Source: Paraburkholderia eburnea
GTDB taxonomy: Bacteria; Pseudomonadota; Gammaproteobacteria; Burkholderiales; Burkholderiaceae
Assembly: GCF_002917095.1 (NCBI RefSeq)
Contig: NZ_PQGA01000019.1
Span: forward strand, 1 to 64,000
Length of the DNA: 64,000 nucleotides
Reading direction: 5' to 3'
In this document: positions 24,353 through 33,356 of the stretch, piece after piece
How the letters are laid out: each line of letters opens with the position of its first letter
Position numbering within the stretch: the first letter of the stretch is position 1
The notes under the pieces: model-generated
The model's input: only the letters and a program-made list of their open reading frames with translations
Databases searched by the model: none
Told to the model about the DNA's origin: nothing
Made by a program: the position numbers and the translations under genes

Positions 24353-24452
24353 CTCGATTCAGGACCGTCCGTCCTGGTATCTGGCTAATCCGGCAATCTG
24401 CCCGCGGCCATGCGGACTCAAGCACTGACTCAAGCGCGGATTCAAGCGCCGA

Positions 24453-25040
24453 TTAAAGGCTGCCCTTCGTCGACGGAATCTTGCCCGCCTGACGCTCGTC
24501 GAATTCGGCGGCTTGGCGCAGCGCGCGGCCGAAGGCCTTGAACACGGTTTCCAGCTGATGGTGCGCGTTCAGGCCACGCAGATTGTCGATATGCAGCGTC
24601 ACGCCGGCGTGATTGACGAAGCCGCGGAAGAATTCGATCGACAGATCGACGTCGAAACTGCCGATGCGCGCCCGCGTGAACGGCACGTGGAATTCGAGGC
24701 CCGGACGGCCCGAGAAGTCGATCACCACGCGCGAAAGCGCTTCATCGAGCGGCACGTAGGCGTGGCCGTAGCGGCGAATGCCCTTCTTGTCGCCGATCGC
24801 CTTGGCGACGGCCTGACCGAGCGTGATGCCGACGTCTTCCACCGTATGGTGGTCGTCGATATGCGTGTCGCCATGCGCCTCGACTTCGAGATCGATCAGA
24901 CCGTGTCGTGCGATCTGGTCGAGCATGTGGTCGAGAAACGGCACGCCGGTCGCGAGCTTTTGCTCGCCGGTGCCGTCCAGATTGATTTTCACGCTGATTT
25001 GCGTTTCGCTGGTGTTGCGAACGACTTGCGCGACGCGCAT
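24453..25040 (-). CDS. hisB: Imidazoleglycerol-phosphate dehydratase
   Basis: A 195-residue monofunctional IGPD, without the phosphatase domain fused to it in enterobacteria. The two metal-binding repeats are visible: DDHHTVEDVGI in the first half and NAHHQLETVFKAFGRAL in the second, each giving His/Glu ligands to the manganese sites of the 24-mer. It dehydrates imidazole glycerol phosphate. The ATG at 25040 (MRVAQVVRNT) is the conserved start; an in-frame codon 15 bases upstream is less likely. It follows hisC by 72 bp. Confidence 0.97.
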   Translation of the reverse strand: MRVAQVVRNTSETQISVKINLDGTGEQKLATGVPFLDHMLDQIARHGLIDLEVEAHGDTHIDDHHTVEDVGITLGQAVAKAIGDKKGIRRYGHAYVPLDEALSRVVIDFSGRPGLEFHVPFTRARIGSFDVDLSIEFFRGFVNHAGVTLHIDNLRGLNAHHQLETVFKAFGRALRQAAEFDERQAGKIPSTKGSL

Positions 25041-25112
25041 GGCAAATTCCTTCAAACAGCCCGTAACAGGAGGGATTACAGAGGGGACCCGCTCAGGAAC
25101 AGTGGGGACGGT

Positions 25113-26189
25113 TCACTTGAGCACAAGCTTCAGGGCGGCGAGCAACTGCACGTTCTCGTCGGGGGTCCCGACGGTCAGGCGCACGCAATTCGCCAGCAAT
25201 GGGTGCATTTTACTCACGTTTTTGACCAGCACCCGCGCTGTCAGCAGCGTATCGAACACGGCGGGCGCATCGGGCACGCGCACGAGCAGGAAATTGCCCG
25301 CACTTTCGAACACTTCGACGCCCGGCAGTCGCGCGACTTCGGCGGCCAGTTGCGCACGGCCTGCGCGCAGCTGCGCGGCCTGCGCGTCGAGCACATCGAG
25401 GTGGTCGAGCAGGAAGCCCGCGGCGGCCTGGGTGAGCACGTTGATGTTGTACGGCGGGCGCACCTTGTCGAACTCGTTGAGCCACACCGGACGGCCGGCG
25501 AGATAGCCCAGACGGATGCCCGCCAGCCCGAGCTTGGACATCGTGCGCATTACGACCACGTTGTCGAACTCGCCCGCGCGCGCCATCCAGCTCTGCTGCG
25601 CGAACGGCTGGTACGCCTCGTCGATCACCACGAGCGCGTTCACGCCGGCGGCGGCGGCGATCATGCGCTCGATGTCGGCATCGGCGAACAGCGTGCCGGT
25701 CGGGTTGTTCGGATACGCGAGCCAGATGACGGCCGGCTTGTGCTCGCCGATTGCCGCGATCATGGCATCGATGTCGAGCGTGAAATCGGCGTTCAGCGGC
25801 ACGCCGACGAACTCCACCTGCGCGAACTTCGCCGACATCGCATACATCACGAAGCCGGGCACCGGTGCGAGCACCTTGGCGCCAGGCTTGGCGCACGCCA
25901 TCGTGACCATGCTGATGATCTCGTCCGAGCCGTTGCCGAGCAGCACGTCGCAATCGGGCGGCACGCGCATGGCGGCCTTGAGCTTCGCCATCAGCGCCTC
26001 GGGGCGCGGCGCGGGATAGCGATTGAGCGCGACGCCCGCGAGATGCTCGCCCAGCCGCGCGGCCAGATCGGCGGGCAGCGGGAATGGGTTCTCCATCGCG
26101 TCGAGCTTCAGGAAGCCGGTGGCGTCAGGCACCGGATAGCTCGTCATGGCGAGGACGTCGGGGCGGATAATGTCTTGAGGTGTCGTCAT
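25113..26189 (-). CDS. hisC: Histidinol-phosphate aminotransferase
   Basis: A 358-residue fold-type I PLP enzyme. The Schiff-base lysine is in MRTMSKLGLAGIRLGY. Other class motifs are LAYPNNPTGTLF and VVIDEAYQPF, which carries the Asp that pairs with the pyridine nitrogen. It transaminates imidazole acetol phosphate with glutamate. It starts at the ATG at 26189 after a 300-bp gap from hisD, which is unusually wide for this cluster. Burkholderiaceae often carry more than one hisC-like gene; this one is in the biosynthetic cluster. Confidence 0.97.
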   Translation of the reverse strand: MTTPQDIIRPDVLAMTSYPVPDATGFLKLDAMENPFPLPADLAARLGEHLAGVALNRYPAPRPEALMAKLKAAMRVPPDCDVLLGNGSDEIISMVTMACAKPGAKVLAPVPGFVMYAMSAKFAQVEFVGVPLNADFTLDIDAMIAAIGEHKPAVIWLAYPNNPTGTLFADADIERMIAAAAGVNALVVIDEAYQPFAQQSWMARAGEFDNVVVMRTMSKLGLAGIRLGYLAGRPVWLNEFDKVRPPYNINVLTQAAAGFLLDHLDVLDAQAAQLRAGRAQLAAEVARLPGVEVFESAGNFLLVRVPDAPAVFDTLLTARVLVKNVSKMHPLLANCVRLTVGTPDENVQLLAALKLVLK

Positions 26190-26489
26190 GTCTGCATGGC
26201 TCGCGCTGATGCGCGGCGAGCCGGATCGGGCGGCTCAGGAACTGCGTGGGCCGTCCTGGTTATTGTGGTCTGGCTGGTCTCGTGCGTGCGGTCTTGCGCG
26301 CCGCTCTTGCGAACTCGTTACGCGCCATGGTGCATACGGCTACTTCGGTGTTCCAGGCATCGAATGCCGCCAACGATATCCGTCACTGCCTGCGAACATC
26401 CCAATAATCGGGCACGGCCGGGCCGCGCCAACGCGCCGTCCGGACGCACCGGGCGGCGCGCTTCACATCAATTTCGCATCAAGTCCGCA
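26190..26489. other. Gap inside the his cluster between hisD and hisC, no gene seen
   Basis: A 300-bp stretch with no convincing coding region on either strand. A frame is open rightward across it, but it lacks a ribosome binding site, runs antisense into hisD and has no recognisable sequence. No terminator hairpin with a T run, riboswitch or repeat was found. Confidence 0.5.
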
Positions 26490-27806
26490 TCAGTGCTTCA
26501 TGCGGTATTCGGCGCTGCGCGCGTGGGCTTGCAGGCCTTCGCCGTAGGCCAGTTCCGCGGCAATCTCGCCGAGCGTCTGCGCGCCCTCCGCGCTGACTTC
26601 GATCAGGCTCGAACGCTTGATGAAATCATAGACGCCCAGCGGCGACGAGAAACGTGCGGTACGAGACGTAGGCAGCACATGATTCGGCCCCGCACAGTAG
26701 TCGCCGAGGCTCTCGCTCGTATAGCGGCCAAGGAAGATCGCGCCCGCGTGGCGGATTTCGGCGCCCCACTTCTGCGGCTCCAGCGCCGAGATTTCCAGAT
26801 GCTCCGGCGCGATGTCGTTGGCGATCGAGCAGGCTTCGGCCATGTCGCGCACCTTCACGAGCGCGCCGCGATCCGTGAGCGACTTCGCGATCACGTCGGC
26901 GCGCGGCATGGTCGGCAGCAGTTCGTCGATGGCGGCTTCCACGCGCTTGATGAAGCTTTCGTCCGGGCACAGCAGGATCGATTGCGCGAGTTCGTCGTGC
27001 TCGGCCTGCGAGAACAGGTCCATCGCCACCCAGCGCGGGTCGGTCGTGCCGTCGCAGATCACGAGGATTTCCGACGGGCCGGCGATCATGTCGATGCCGA
27101 CCGTGCCGAACACGCGGCGCTTGGCCGACGCCACGTAGGCGTTGCCGGGGCCGCAGATCTTGTCGACGGCGGGGATGGTATCCGTGCCGTAGGCGAGCGC
27201 GGCCACCGCCTGCGCGCCGCCGATCGTGAACACGCGATCGACGCCGGCGATCAGCGCCGCGGCGAGCACGAGCGGATTCTTCACGCCGTCCGGCGTCGGC
27301 ACGACCATGATGATCTCGCGCACGCCCGCGACACGCGCCGGAATCGCGTTCATCAGCACGGACGACGGATACGCCGCCTTGCCGCCCGGCACGTAGAGGC
27401 CGACGCGATCGAGCGGCGTCACTTTCTGGCCGAGCACGGTGCCGTCCGATTCGGTGTACTGCCAGCTATGCGAGCCGCACTCGATACGCTGCTTCTCGTG
27501 ATAGCCGCGCACGCGCGCCGCCGCCGCTTCGAGCGCCGCGCGCTGCTTGGGCGGCAGGCCTTCGAGCGCCGCTTCGAGTTCGCTGATCGGCAGTTCGAGC
27601 GCCGCGACGCTCTTTGCGTCCAGACGGTCGAAGCGCTGCGTGTATTCGAGCACGGCGGCGTCGCCGCGCGCTTTCACGTCGGCCAGGATCTGCGCCACCG
27701 AGCGCTCGATCGCCTCGTCTTCGCTCGCCTCGAACGCGAGCACCGCATGCAGCGCCTTCTTGAAGCCTGCCGCGCTGGAATCGAGTTTGCGAATCGTGAT
27801 AGCCAT
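26490..27806 (-). CDS. hisD: Histidinol dehydrogenase
   Basis: A 438-residue zinc enzyme carrying out the last two oxidations, histidinol to histidine, with NAD. Characteristic blocks are LYVPGGKAAYPSSVLMNAIP, TIGGAQAVAALAYGT, IAGPSEILVI and the zinc/catalytic SQAEHDELAQ; near the C-terminus GPNHVLPTS is seen. The ATG at 27806 (MAITIRKLD) has a GGATGGA sequence upstream; an ATG at 27818 would add four residues. It follows hisG by 125 bp. Confidence 0.97.
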   Translation of the reverse strand: MAITIRKLDSSAAGFKKALHAVLAFEASEDEAIERSVAQILADVKARGDAAVLEYTQRFDRLDAKSVAALELPISELEAALEGLPPKQRAALEAAAARVRGYHEKQRIECGSHSWQYTESDGTVLGQKVTPLDRVGLYVPGGKAAYPSSVLMNAIPARVAGVREIIMVVPTPDGVKNPLVLAAALIAGVDRVFTIGGAQAVAALAYGTDTIPAVDKICGPGNAYVASAKRRVFGTVGIDMIAGPSEILVICDGTTDPRWVAMDLFSQAEHDELAQSILLCPDESFIKRVEAAIDELLPTMPRADVIAKSLTDRGALVKVRDMAEACSIANDIAPEHLEISALEPQKWGAEIRHAGAIFLGRYTSESLGDYCAGPNHVLPTSRTARFSSPLGVYDFIKRSSLIEVSAEGAQTLGEIAAELAYGEGLQAHARSAEYRMKH

Positions 27807-27931
27807 GCTGATATCCATCCGTGTCAATGATGCGCGGGGCGCGCGCGACGCCTTTTGAGATGCGTGGCGCGCGAGCGGCGCGGATTGGGCGTGCCTGGCG
27901 CGAGCGTCCAGCGCTCGCACGACATCACGCC

Positions 27932-28630
27932 TTAAGCGGCCTGTTCGCCGCGCGACGCGCGTTCGAACGCGTCGAGGAAAGGCCGCAGCGCGGCGCGCTT
28001 GAGCTTGAGCGCCGCCTGATTCACGACGAGGCGCGACGAGATCTCCATGATCTCCTCGACCTCGACCAGGTCGTTCGCGCGCAGCGTGCCGCCGGTGCTG
28101 ACCAGATCGACGATCGCATCGGCCAGACCCACCAGCGGCGCAAGCTCCATCGAACCGTACAGCTTGATCAGATCGACGTGCACGCCCTTGGCCGCGAAAT
28201 GCTGGCGCGCGGCCTCGGTGTACTTGGTCGCCACGCGCAGGCGCGCGCCCTGGCGCACCGCGTTGGCGTAGTCGAAGCCGTTCTTCACGGCCACCGACAG
28301 GCGGCAGCGCGCGATATCCAGATCGATCGGCTGATAGAGACCGCCGCCGCCATGCTCGTTGAGCACGTCCTTGCCCGCCACGCCGAAGTCGGCCGCGCCG
28401 TATTCGACATACGTGGGCACGTCGGTCGCGCGCACGATGATGACGCGCAGGTTCGGGTCCGTGGTCGGCAGGATCAGCTTGCGCGAGGTTTCCGGATCTT
28501 CGGTCACGTGCACGCCCGCCGCGGCGAGCAGCGGCATCGTCTCTTCGAAGATGCGGCCTTTCGAGAGCGCGAGCGTCAGCGGCGCGCCCGCGGCCGCTGC
28601 CGGAGTCGGCTTGGAGACGACCGTGCTCAT
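27932..28630 (-). CDS. hisG: ATP phosphoribosyltransferase, short form
   Basis: A 232-residue HisG catalysing the committed first step, joining ATP and PRPP. It has the catalytic core (TLALSKGRIFEETMPLL, then DFGVAGKDVL and DLVSTGGTLRANDL, the PRPP loop) but ends without the C-terminal allosteric ACT-like domain. Short HisG enzymes need HisZ, a histidyl-tRNA synthetase paralogue, for activity and feedback inhibition; no hisZ is in this window. The ATG at 28630 overlaps the end of murA by four bases. Confidence 0.96.
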   Translation of the reverse strand: MSTVVSKPTPAAAAGAPLTLALSKGRIFEETMPLLAAAGVHVTEDPETSRKLILPTTDPNLRVIIVRATDVPTYVEYGAADFGVAGKDVLNEHGGGGLYQPIDLDIARCRLSVAVKNGFDYANAVRQGARLRVATKYTEAARQHFAAKGVHVDLIKLYGSMELAPLVGLADAIVDLVSTGGTLRANDLVEVEEIMEISSRLVVNQAALKLKRAALRPFLDAFERASRGEQAA

Positions 28631-29889
28631 GCCTCGTTCCCCTTGATGCGCTTGACGTTGGCGCCGAGCTTCGTGAGCTTGGCCTCCATGCGGTCGTAGC
28701 CACGGTCGAGGTGATAGATGCGGTCGATCAGCGTTTCGCCGTCGGCGCACAGGCCCGCGATCACGAGGCTTGCCGAAGCGCGCAGATCGGTCGCCATCAC
28801 CTTCGCGCCCGAGAGCTTGTCGACACCCGCGATCAGCGCGGTCTTGCCCTCGATGGTGATGTGCGCGCCCAGGCGGTTCAGTTCCTGGACGTGCATGAAG
28901 CGGTTTTCGAAGATGTTTTCGACCACTTGCGAGGTGCCGTCCGCGATCGCGTTGAGCGCCATGAATTGCGCCTGCATGTCGGTCGGGAACGCCGGGTATT
29001 CGGAGGTGCGCAGATTCACGGCGCGCGCGCGCTCGTGCATGCGCACGCGCATCCAGTCGTCGCCCTCTTCGATCGACACGCCCGCTTCGCGGAGCTTGTC
29101 GGTGACGGCGTCGAGGGTATCCGGACGCACGTTGCGCAACGTGACGTCGCCGCCCGCGGCCGCGACCGCGCACAGGAACGTGCCCGCTTCGATGCGGTCG
29201 GGAATGACGGTGTGCTGCGCGCCGTGCAGCTTGTCCACGCCCTGGATGACGAGGCGGTCGGTGCCGATGCCGTCGATCTTCGCGCCCATCGCCACCAGCA
29301 GGTGCGCGAGGTCGCCCACTTCCGGCTCGCGCGCGGCGTTTTCGATGACGGTCTCGCCCTCGGCCAGCACGGCGGCCATCAGCAGGTTTTCCGTGCCGGT
29401 GACCGTGATCATGTCGGTGACGATGCGCGCGCCCTTCAGGCGCTTCGCGCGGGCTTCGATGAAGCCGTGCTCGATGTTGATCTCGGCGCCCATCGCCTGC
29501 AGGCCCTTGATGTGCTGGTCGACCGGACGCGCGCCGATGGCGCAGCCGCCCGGCAGCGACACCTTGGCCTCGCCGAAGCGCGCGAGCAGCGGCCCGAGCA
29601 CGAGGATCGAGGCGCGCATGGTCTTGACCAGTTCATACGGCGCCACGAGGCTCGTGACCTTCGAGGCGTCGAGCTGCACCCGCGTGCCGTCCTGCTCGGT
29701 GCGCACGCCCATCTGGCTGAGCAGCTTGAGCGTGGTGCGCACGTCCTGGAGGTCGGGCACGTTGTCCAGATGGACGGGTTCCGCGCTCAGGAGGCCCGCG
29801 CACAGAATCGGCAGCGCAGCGTTCTTCGCGCCGGAAACGATGACTTCCCCCGCGAGCTTTTGCCCGCCGACGATGACGAGTTTGTCCAT
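28627..29889 (-). CDS. murA: UDP-N-acetylglucosamine 1-carboxyvinyltransferase
   Basis: A 420-residue enolpyruvyl transferase making UDP-GlcNAc-enolpyruvate, the first committed step of peptidoglycan synthesis. The catalytic, fosfomycin-targeted cysteine is C116 in LPGGCAIGARPVDQH. The N-terminus MDKLVIVGGQKLAGEV and the inside-out barrel repeats are typical. The ATG at 29889 is preferred over an upstream frame opening at 29985. It overlaps hisG and follows the BolA-like gene by about 108 bp, the ibaG-murA order known from E. coli. Confidence 0.97.
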   Translation of the reverse strand: MDKLVIVGGQKLAGEVIVSGAKNAALPILCAGLLSAEPVHLDNVPDLQDVRTTLKLLSQMGVRTEQDGTRVQLDASKVTSLVAPYELVKTMRASILVLGPLLARFGEAKVSLPGGCAIGARPVDQHIKGLQAMGAEINIEHGFIEARAKRLKGARIVTDMITVTGTENLLMAAVLAEGETVIENAAREPEVGDLAHLLVAMGAKIDGIGTDRLVIQGVDKLHGAQHTVIPDRIEAGTFLCAVAAAGGDVTLRNVRPDTLDAVTDKLREAGVSIEEGDDWMRVRMHERARAVNLRTSEYPAFPTDMQAQFMALNAIADGTSQVVENIFENRFMHVQELNRLGAHITIEGKTALIAGVDKLSGAKVMATDLRASASLVIAGLCADGETLIDRIYHLDRGYDRMEAKLTKLGANVKRIKGNEA

Positions 29890-29997
29890 GCCTGAAGTTT
29901 CCTGATCGGTGCGGCCGGCTTGATGGGTCGCGTCTTGATGAGCGGCGCCGCTGGCTGCGGCGCCTTTATCCTGGGTGATTCGCACTGAGATTCCAGA

Positions 29998-30237
29998 TTA
30001 TGCGTTCTGCCATTCGGCGGGCGTGAGCGTCTTCATGCTGAGCGCGTGGATTTCCTGACGCATGCGATCGCCGAGCGCCGCATAGACGAGCTGATGGCGC
30101 TGGATCAGACGCTTGCCCTCGAACGCCGACGAAACGACGATCGCTGAGAAGTGCGTGCCGTCGTCGCCCTCGACCTCCAGATGCTCGCACGCAAGCCCGG
30201 CCAGGATGTACTGCTTGAGCTGTTCCGAAGACAACAT
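29998..30237 (-). CDS. ibaG: BolA/IbaG-family protein
   Basis: A 79-residue BolA-fold protein, the short IbaG-like branch. The key sequence is DGTHFSAIVVSSAFEGKRLIQRHQLVYAALG, with the conserved His available as an Fe-S ligand when paired with a monothiol glutaredoxin, followed by the ALSMKTLTPAEW ending seen in IbaG. Such proteins act in Fe-S trafficking and acid or envelope stress. Its position directly before murA and after mla genes matches the E. coli mla-ibaG-murA order and supports the symbol. Confidence 0.88.
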   Translation of the reverse strand: MLSSEQLKQYILAGLACEHLEVEGDDGTHFSAIVVSSAFEGKRLIQRHQLVYAALGDRMRQEIHALSMKTLTPAEWQNA

Positions 30238-30263
30238 GGTTAATGCTCCTGCCTGAATTTCAC

Positions 30264-31028
30264 TTAGTGGCGCAGCTTGTAACCGCTTGCGAGCAGACGC
30301 ATCGCAACGGTGGCCAGCACCACGAAAAAGACGAAAACGATCGCGAGGCTCGCGAGCGGGTTGATATCGGACAGACCGAAGAACCCGTAACGGAAGCCGT
30401 CGATCATGTAGAAGAACGGGTTAAGCCGCGACACCTCGCGCCAGACCGGCGGCAGCGTATGCGTCGAATAGAACACGCCCGAAAGGAACGTGAGCGGCAT
30501 GATGAGAAAGTTCTGAAACGCCGCGAGCTGGTCGAACTTCTCGGCCCAGATCCCGGCGATCAGGCCGAGCGTGCCGAGGATCGCCGAGCCGAGCACCGCG
30601 AAGGCGATGATGTAGAGCGGCGCGGCGAAGCTCATCGGAATGAACCAGATCGTCACGACGAACACGCCCGCGCCAACGGCGAGGCCGCGCACGATCGAGG
30701 CGAGCACGTAAGCCCCAAACATCTCCCATGCAGCCAGCGGCGGCAATAGAACGAATACGAGATTGCCCGTGATCTTCGACTGGATCAGCGAAGACGACGA
30801 ATTGGCGAAGGCGTTCTGCAGCACGCTCATCATCACGAGGCCCGGAATCAGGAAGCTCGTGTATTCCACGCCCGGATAGACCTCGACGTGCCCGCGCAGC
30901 GCGTGGCCGAAGATCGTCAGATAGAGCAGCGCGGTGATGACCGGCGCCAGCACGGTCTGGAAGGCGACCTTCCAGAAACGCAGCACTTCTTTGTAAAACA
31001 GCGTACTGAATCCACTATAGCCGCTCAT
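30264..31028 (-). CDS. ABC-2 type exporter permease (YadH-like)
   Basis: A 254-residue integral membrane protein with six predicted helices of the ABC-2 family, matching YadH (256 residues) in size. Typical segments are FYKEVLRFWKVAFQTVLAP near the start and FLIMPLTFLSGVFYSTHTLP before the last helices. It overlaps the ATPase gene by four bases (ATGA), so the two form one exporter. The substrate is unknown. Sitting inside an mla-ibaG-murA run, an envelope lipid or polysaccharide is a reasonable guess but only that. Confidence 0.92.
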   Translation of the reverse strand: MSGYSGFSTLFYKEVLRFWKVAFQTVLAPVITALLYLTIFGHALRGHVEVYPGVEYTSFLIPGLVMMSVLQNAFANSSSSLIQSKITGNLVFVLLPPLAAWEMFGAYVLASIVRGLAVGAGVFVVTIWFIPMSFAAPLYIIAFAVLGSAILGTLGLIAGIWAEKFDQLAAFQNFLIMPLTFLSGVFYSTHTLPPVWREVSRLNPFFYMIDGFRYGFFGLSDINPLASLAIVFVFFVVLATVAMRLLASGYKLRH

Positions 31029-31960
31029 GCCAGCCCCTCGATCACTTCCGGACCGTTCATCACCTGCACGAAGACGTCTTCGAGATCCGCCTTGCGCACT
31101 TCCATCTCTTCGAGCTTGCAGCCGTTCGCGCGGCACAGCGACAGGATGCGCTCGACCTCGTCGTAGCTCGACAGGCGCAGCAGATGCTGGTTGACGTTGC
31201 CGTTGGGCAGGTTCGACATGTCGACTTCGAGCGAACGCAGCTCCGTGGGCAGCGCGCCGGCCGAAAAGCGCAGATAAAGCTGCATGCCCGCGAAGCGCTG
31301 CAGCAGCGTGCTGGTGCGTTCGAGCGCCACCACCTCGCCGCGACGCAGCATGGCGATGCGGTCGCAGAGTTCCTCGGCTTCTTCGAGGTAGTGCGTGGTC
31401 AGCACGATCGTGTGGCCTTCGCGGTTCAGGCGCGCGATGAACTTCCAGAGCGTCTGGCGCAGTTCGACGTCCACGCCGGCGGTCGGCTCGTCGAGCACGA
31501 TCACCGGCGGGCGGTGCACCAGCGCCTGCGCGACCAGCACGCGGCGCTTCATGCCGCCCGAGAGCGCACGCATGTTGACGTCGGCTTTCTCGGTGAGATC
31601 GAGATTGGCCATGACTTCGTCGATCCACGCATCGTTATGGCGCAGGCCGAAGTAGCCGGACTGGATGCGCAGCGTCTCGCGCACCGTGAAGAACGGATCG
31701 AATACGAGTTCCTGGGGCACGACGCCCAGGTTGCGGCGCGCATTGCGGTAATCGCTGACGACATCGTGACCGCGCACGGCGATCGTGCCTTCATCGGCTC
31801 GCGCGAGGCCGGCAAGCGCGCTGATGAGCGTCGTCTTGCCCGCGCCGTTCGGGCCGAGCAGCCCGAAGAACTCGCCTTCTTCGACCGTGAAGCTGACGCC
31901 CTTGAGCGCCTGAAGCTCTTTGTAGCGCTTCTTGACGTTGCGGATTTCTATGGCTGGCAT
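31025..31960 (-). CDS. ABC exporter ATP-binding protein (YadG-like)
   Basis: A 311-residue ATPase, the size of YadG (308). Walker A is GPNGAGKTTLIS, the signature ALSGGMKRRVLVAQAL and Walker B VIVLDEPTAGVD. After the nucleotide-binding domain (about 1-230) there are about 75 extra residues of the kind that follow the ATPase in drug- and polysaccharide-export subfamilies. It is coupled by overlap to the permease gene downstream. A TATAAT at 32118-32113 in the 274-bp upstream gap could be its promoter, though no good -35 accompanies it. Confidence 0.93.
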   Translation of the reverse strand: MPAIEIRNVKKRYKELQALKGVSFTVEEGEFFGLLGPNGAGKTTLISALAGLARADEGTIAVRGHDVVSDYRNARRNLGVVPQELVFDPFFTVRETLRIQSGYFGLRHNDAWIDEVMANLDLTEKADVNMRALSGGMKRRVLVAQALVHRPPVIVLDEPTAGVDVELRQTLWKFIARLNREGHTIVLTTHYLEEAEELCDRIAMLRRGEVVALERTSTLLQRFAGMQLYLRFSAGALPTELRSLEVDMSNLPNGNVNQHLLRLSSYDEVERILSLCRANGCKLEEMEVRKADLEDVFVQVMNGPEVIEGLA

Positions 31961-32112
31961 GACTCAGACGCCGCCCGTTTTGAACGGCGCGGCCGGTAAG
32001 TGCATCAATGCTGCGGGGAGGACCGCGGGGAAACCTTATTAGGGACGGCTTTCAGTTGCCTGAAACGCCTTCGCCGCCTCCGGAACCCGGGGCAACGCCC
32101 AAAAAACGTTTG

Positions 32113-32118
32113 ATTATA
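32113..32118 (-). promoter_or_regulatory. Candidate -10 element upstream of the YadGH-type exporter
   Basis: TATAAT on the minus strand, followed by a leader of about 145 nt to the ATPase start. No recognisable -35 is present at 15-18 bases, so it would need an activator or be fortuitous. It is the only consensus -10 in the 274-bp gap between mlaB and the exporter. Confidence 0.35.
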
Positions 32119-32234
32119 GGCCAAGTCGGAAAGCCCGACCCGACCTGGTCTGAACAGGGAGACTGGAAATGCGACGGCTTGCGGCGACGCTCCCGGCGAT
32201 GAGCCGAAGCGGCGCGCCGCAAGACCGGCGCGCG

Positions 32235-32507
32235 TCAATGTCGCTCGTGCAGGAGCGTATCGACGCCGTAGGCGCGCGCGAGAGCCGCGAGCGCGGTGGG
32301 CAGATTGAGGACGCTGAGGGTGGCGCCGCGTTCGTTCGCGGCGCGCTGCCAGGCGATCAGCACGGCAAGCGCCGACGAGTCGAACTGCGTGAGCGCGGTG
32401 CAATCGACGGCGGTGGCGCCCGCCTTGATCTGGGCGAGACCCGCCGAGAGCGCGGCGGTCGCGCTCTCGTGGGTCAGCGTGGCGCCCGTGGCGAAGCGCT
32501 CGCTCAC
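32235..32507 (-). CDS. mlaB: MlaB, STAS-domain subunit of the phospholipid transporter
   Basis: A 90-residue STAS protein. The core DCTALTQFDSSALAVLIAW contains the Ser-rich loop of STAS/anti-sigma-antagonist folds. In the MlaFEDB complex, MlaB binds the ATPase MlaF and stabilises it. The start is GTG at 32507, overlapping the mlaC stop as GTGA, so translation is coupled. It is last of the mla genes in this run and lies immediately before the YadGH-type exporter. Confidence 0.92.
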   Translation of the reverse strand: MSERFATGATLTHESATAALSAGLAQIKAGATAVDCTALTQFDSSALAVLIAWQRAANERGATLSVLNLPTALAALARAYGVDTLLHERH

Positions 32508-33145
32508 GAAGCGGCCTTGCCTGCGGCGAGTTGCTGGTTACGCTGCGTGAGGAACGAGATCAGGCCTTGCACACCGCCCTGCTGGATCTTTTCCTGGAAC
32601 TGCTGCTGGTACGCCTGGATCAGCCATGCGCCGAGCACGTTGATGTCATAGACGCGCCAGCCTTGCGGCGTCTTGTAGAGACGATAGTCGAGTTCGATCG
32701 GCTGGCCGTTGTTCAGCACCGTCGAGCGGACCACGACATCGGTATCGTCCGGGCTCGCACGGAACGGCTTGTATTCGATCTGTTGATCGCGGACCTGGGC
32801 GAGCGCGCCCGAGTACGTACGGATCAGCAGCGTCTTGAACTGCTCGATGACCTGCTGTTGCTGGTCGGGCGTGGCGGCGCGCCAGTTGCGGCCCATCGCG
32901 AGCTGGGTGGTGCGGCGGAAGTCCGTGTACGGCAGGATCTTCTCGTTCACGAGTTGCGTGATCTTGCCGATGTCGCCGGATTGAATCGACTTGTCGCCCT
33001 TGACCTGGTCCATCACCTGCTGCGTGATCGTCTTGACCATGGCGTCAGGATTGCTGGTGTCGACCGTCTGCGCGGATGCAGAACCTGCAAACCCGGCAAA
33101 CGCAAAAAACATGGCAAAAAGCGGAGACAGAAAGAATTTTTTCAT
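32504..33145 (-). CDS. mlaC: MlaC, periplasmic phospholipid carrier
   Basis: A 213-residue Tol-Tol-Ttg2 (MlaC) family protein. It has a Sec signal peptide with cleavage after GSASA-Q near residue 25, then the mixed alpha/beta lipid-binding domain containing ILPYTDFRRTTQLAMGRNWR. It ferries phospholipid between MlaA in the outer membrane and MlaFEDB in the inner membrane. It starts MKKFFLSPLF at 33145. A 211-bp gap separates it from mlaA upstream. Confidence 0.95.
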   Translation of the reverse strand: MKKFFLSPLFAMFFAFAGFAGSASAQTVDTSNPDAMVKTITQQVMDQVKGDKSIQSGDIGKITQLVNEKILPYTDFRRTTQLAMGRNWRAATPDQQQQVIEQFKTLLIRTYSGALAQVRDQQIEYKPFRASPDDTDVVVRSTVLNNGQPIELDYRLYKTPQGWRVYDINVLGAWLIQAYQQQFQEKIQQGGVQGLISFLTQRNQQLAAGKAAS

Positions 33146-33356
33146 ATCGAGTCCTGCAAGTAGGGGAAATACGCCCCGTTGGACGCCAACGATATCACGC
33201 GAGTTCTATCGCGCTGAGTCAAGAAGTGCCAGGAAACTGCGACAAGCGTATCGACTTGTTACGTCAGACGTGGGCTAACGGGGCGTCGGCGCGACGGGCC
33301 GCAATATCGGGAAACATTGCTGCCGCGCCGCGCCGGATGCCTTGATCGACCTGCGC

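Noticed and set aside
26188..26547. A 119-codon plus-strand frame in the hisD-hisC gap
   Set aside because: No ribosome binding site, ends antisense inside hisD and no recognisable family.
24513..27830. A plus-strand open frame of 1105 codons across hisB, hisC and hisD
   Set aside because: It runs antisense through three certain his genes and the gap between them; no domain is visible and the composition is Arg/His-rich.
26490..28703. hisD read as a 737-residue fusion with an upstream part
   Set aside because: The upstream 290 or so residues are an out-of-frame reading of hisG; the true hisD starts at 27806 or 27818.
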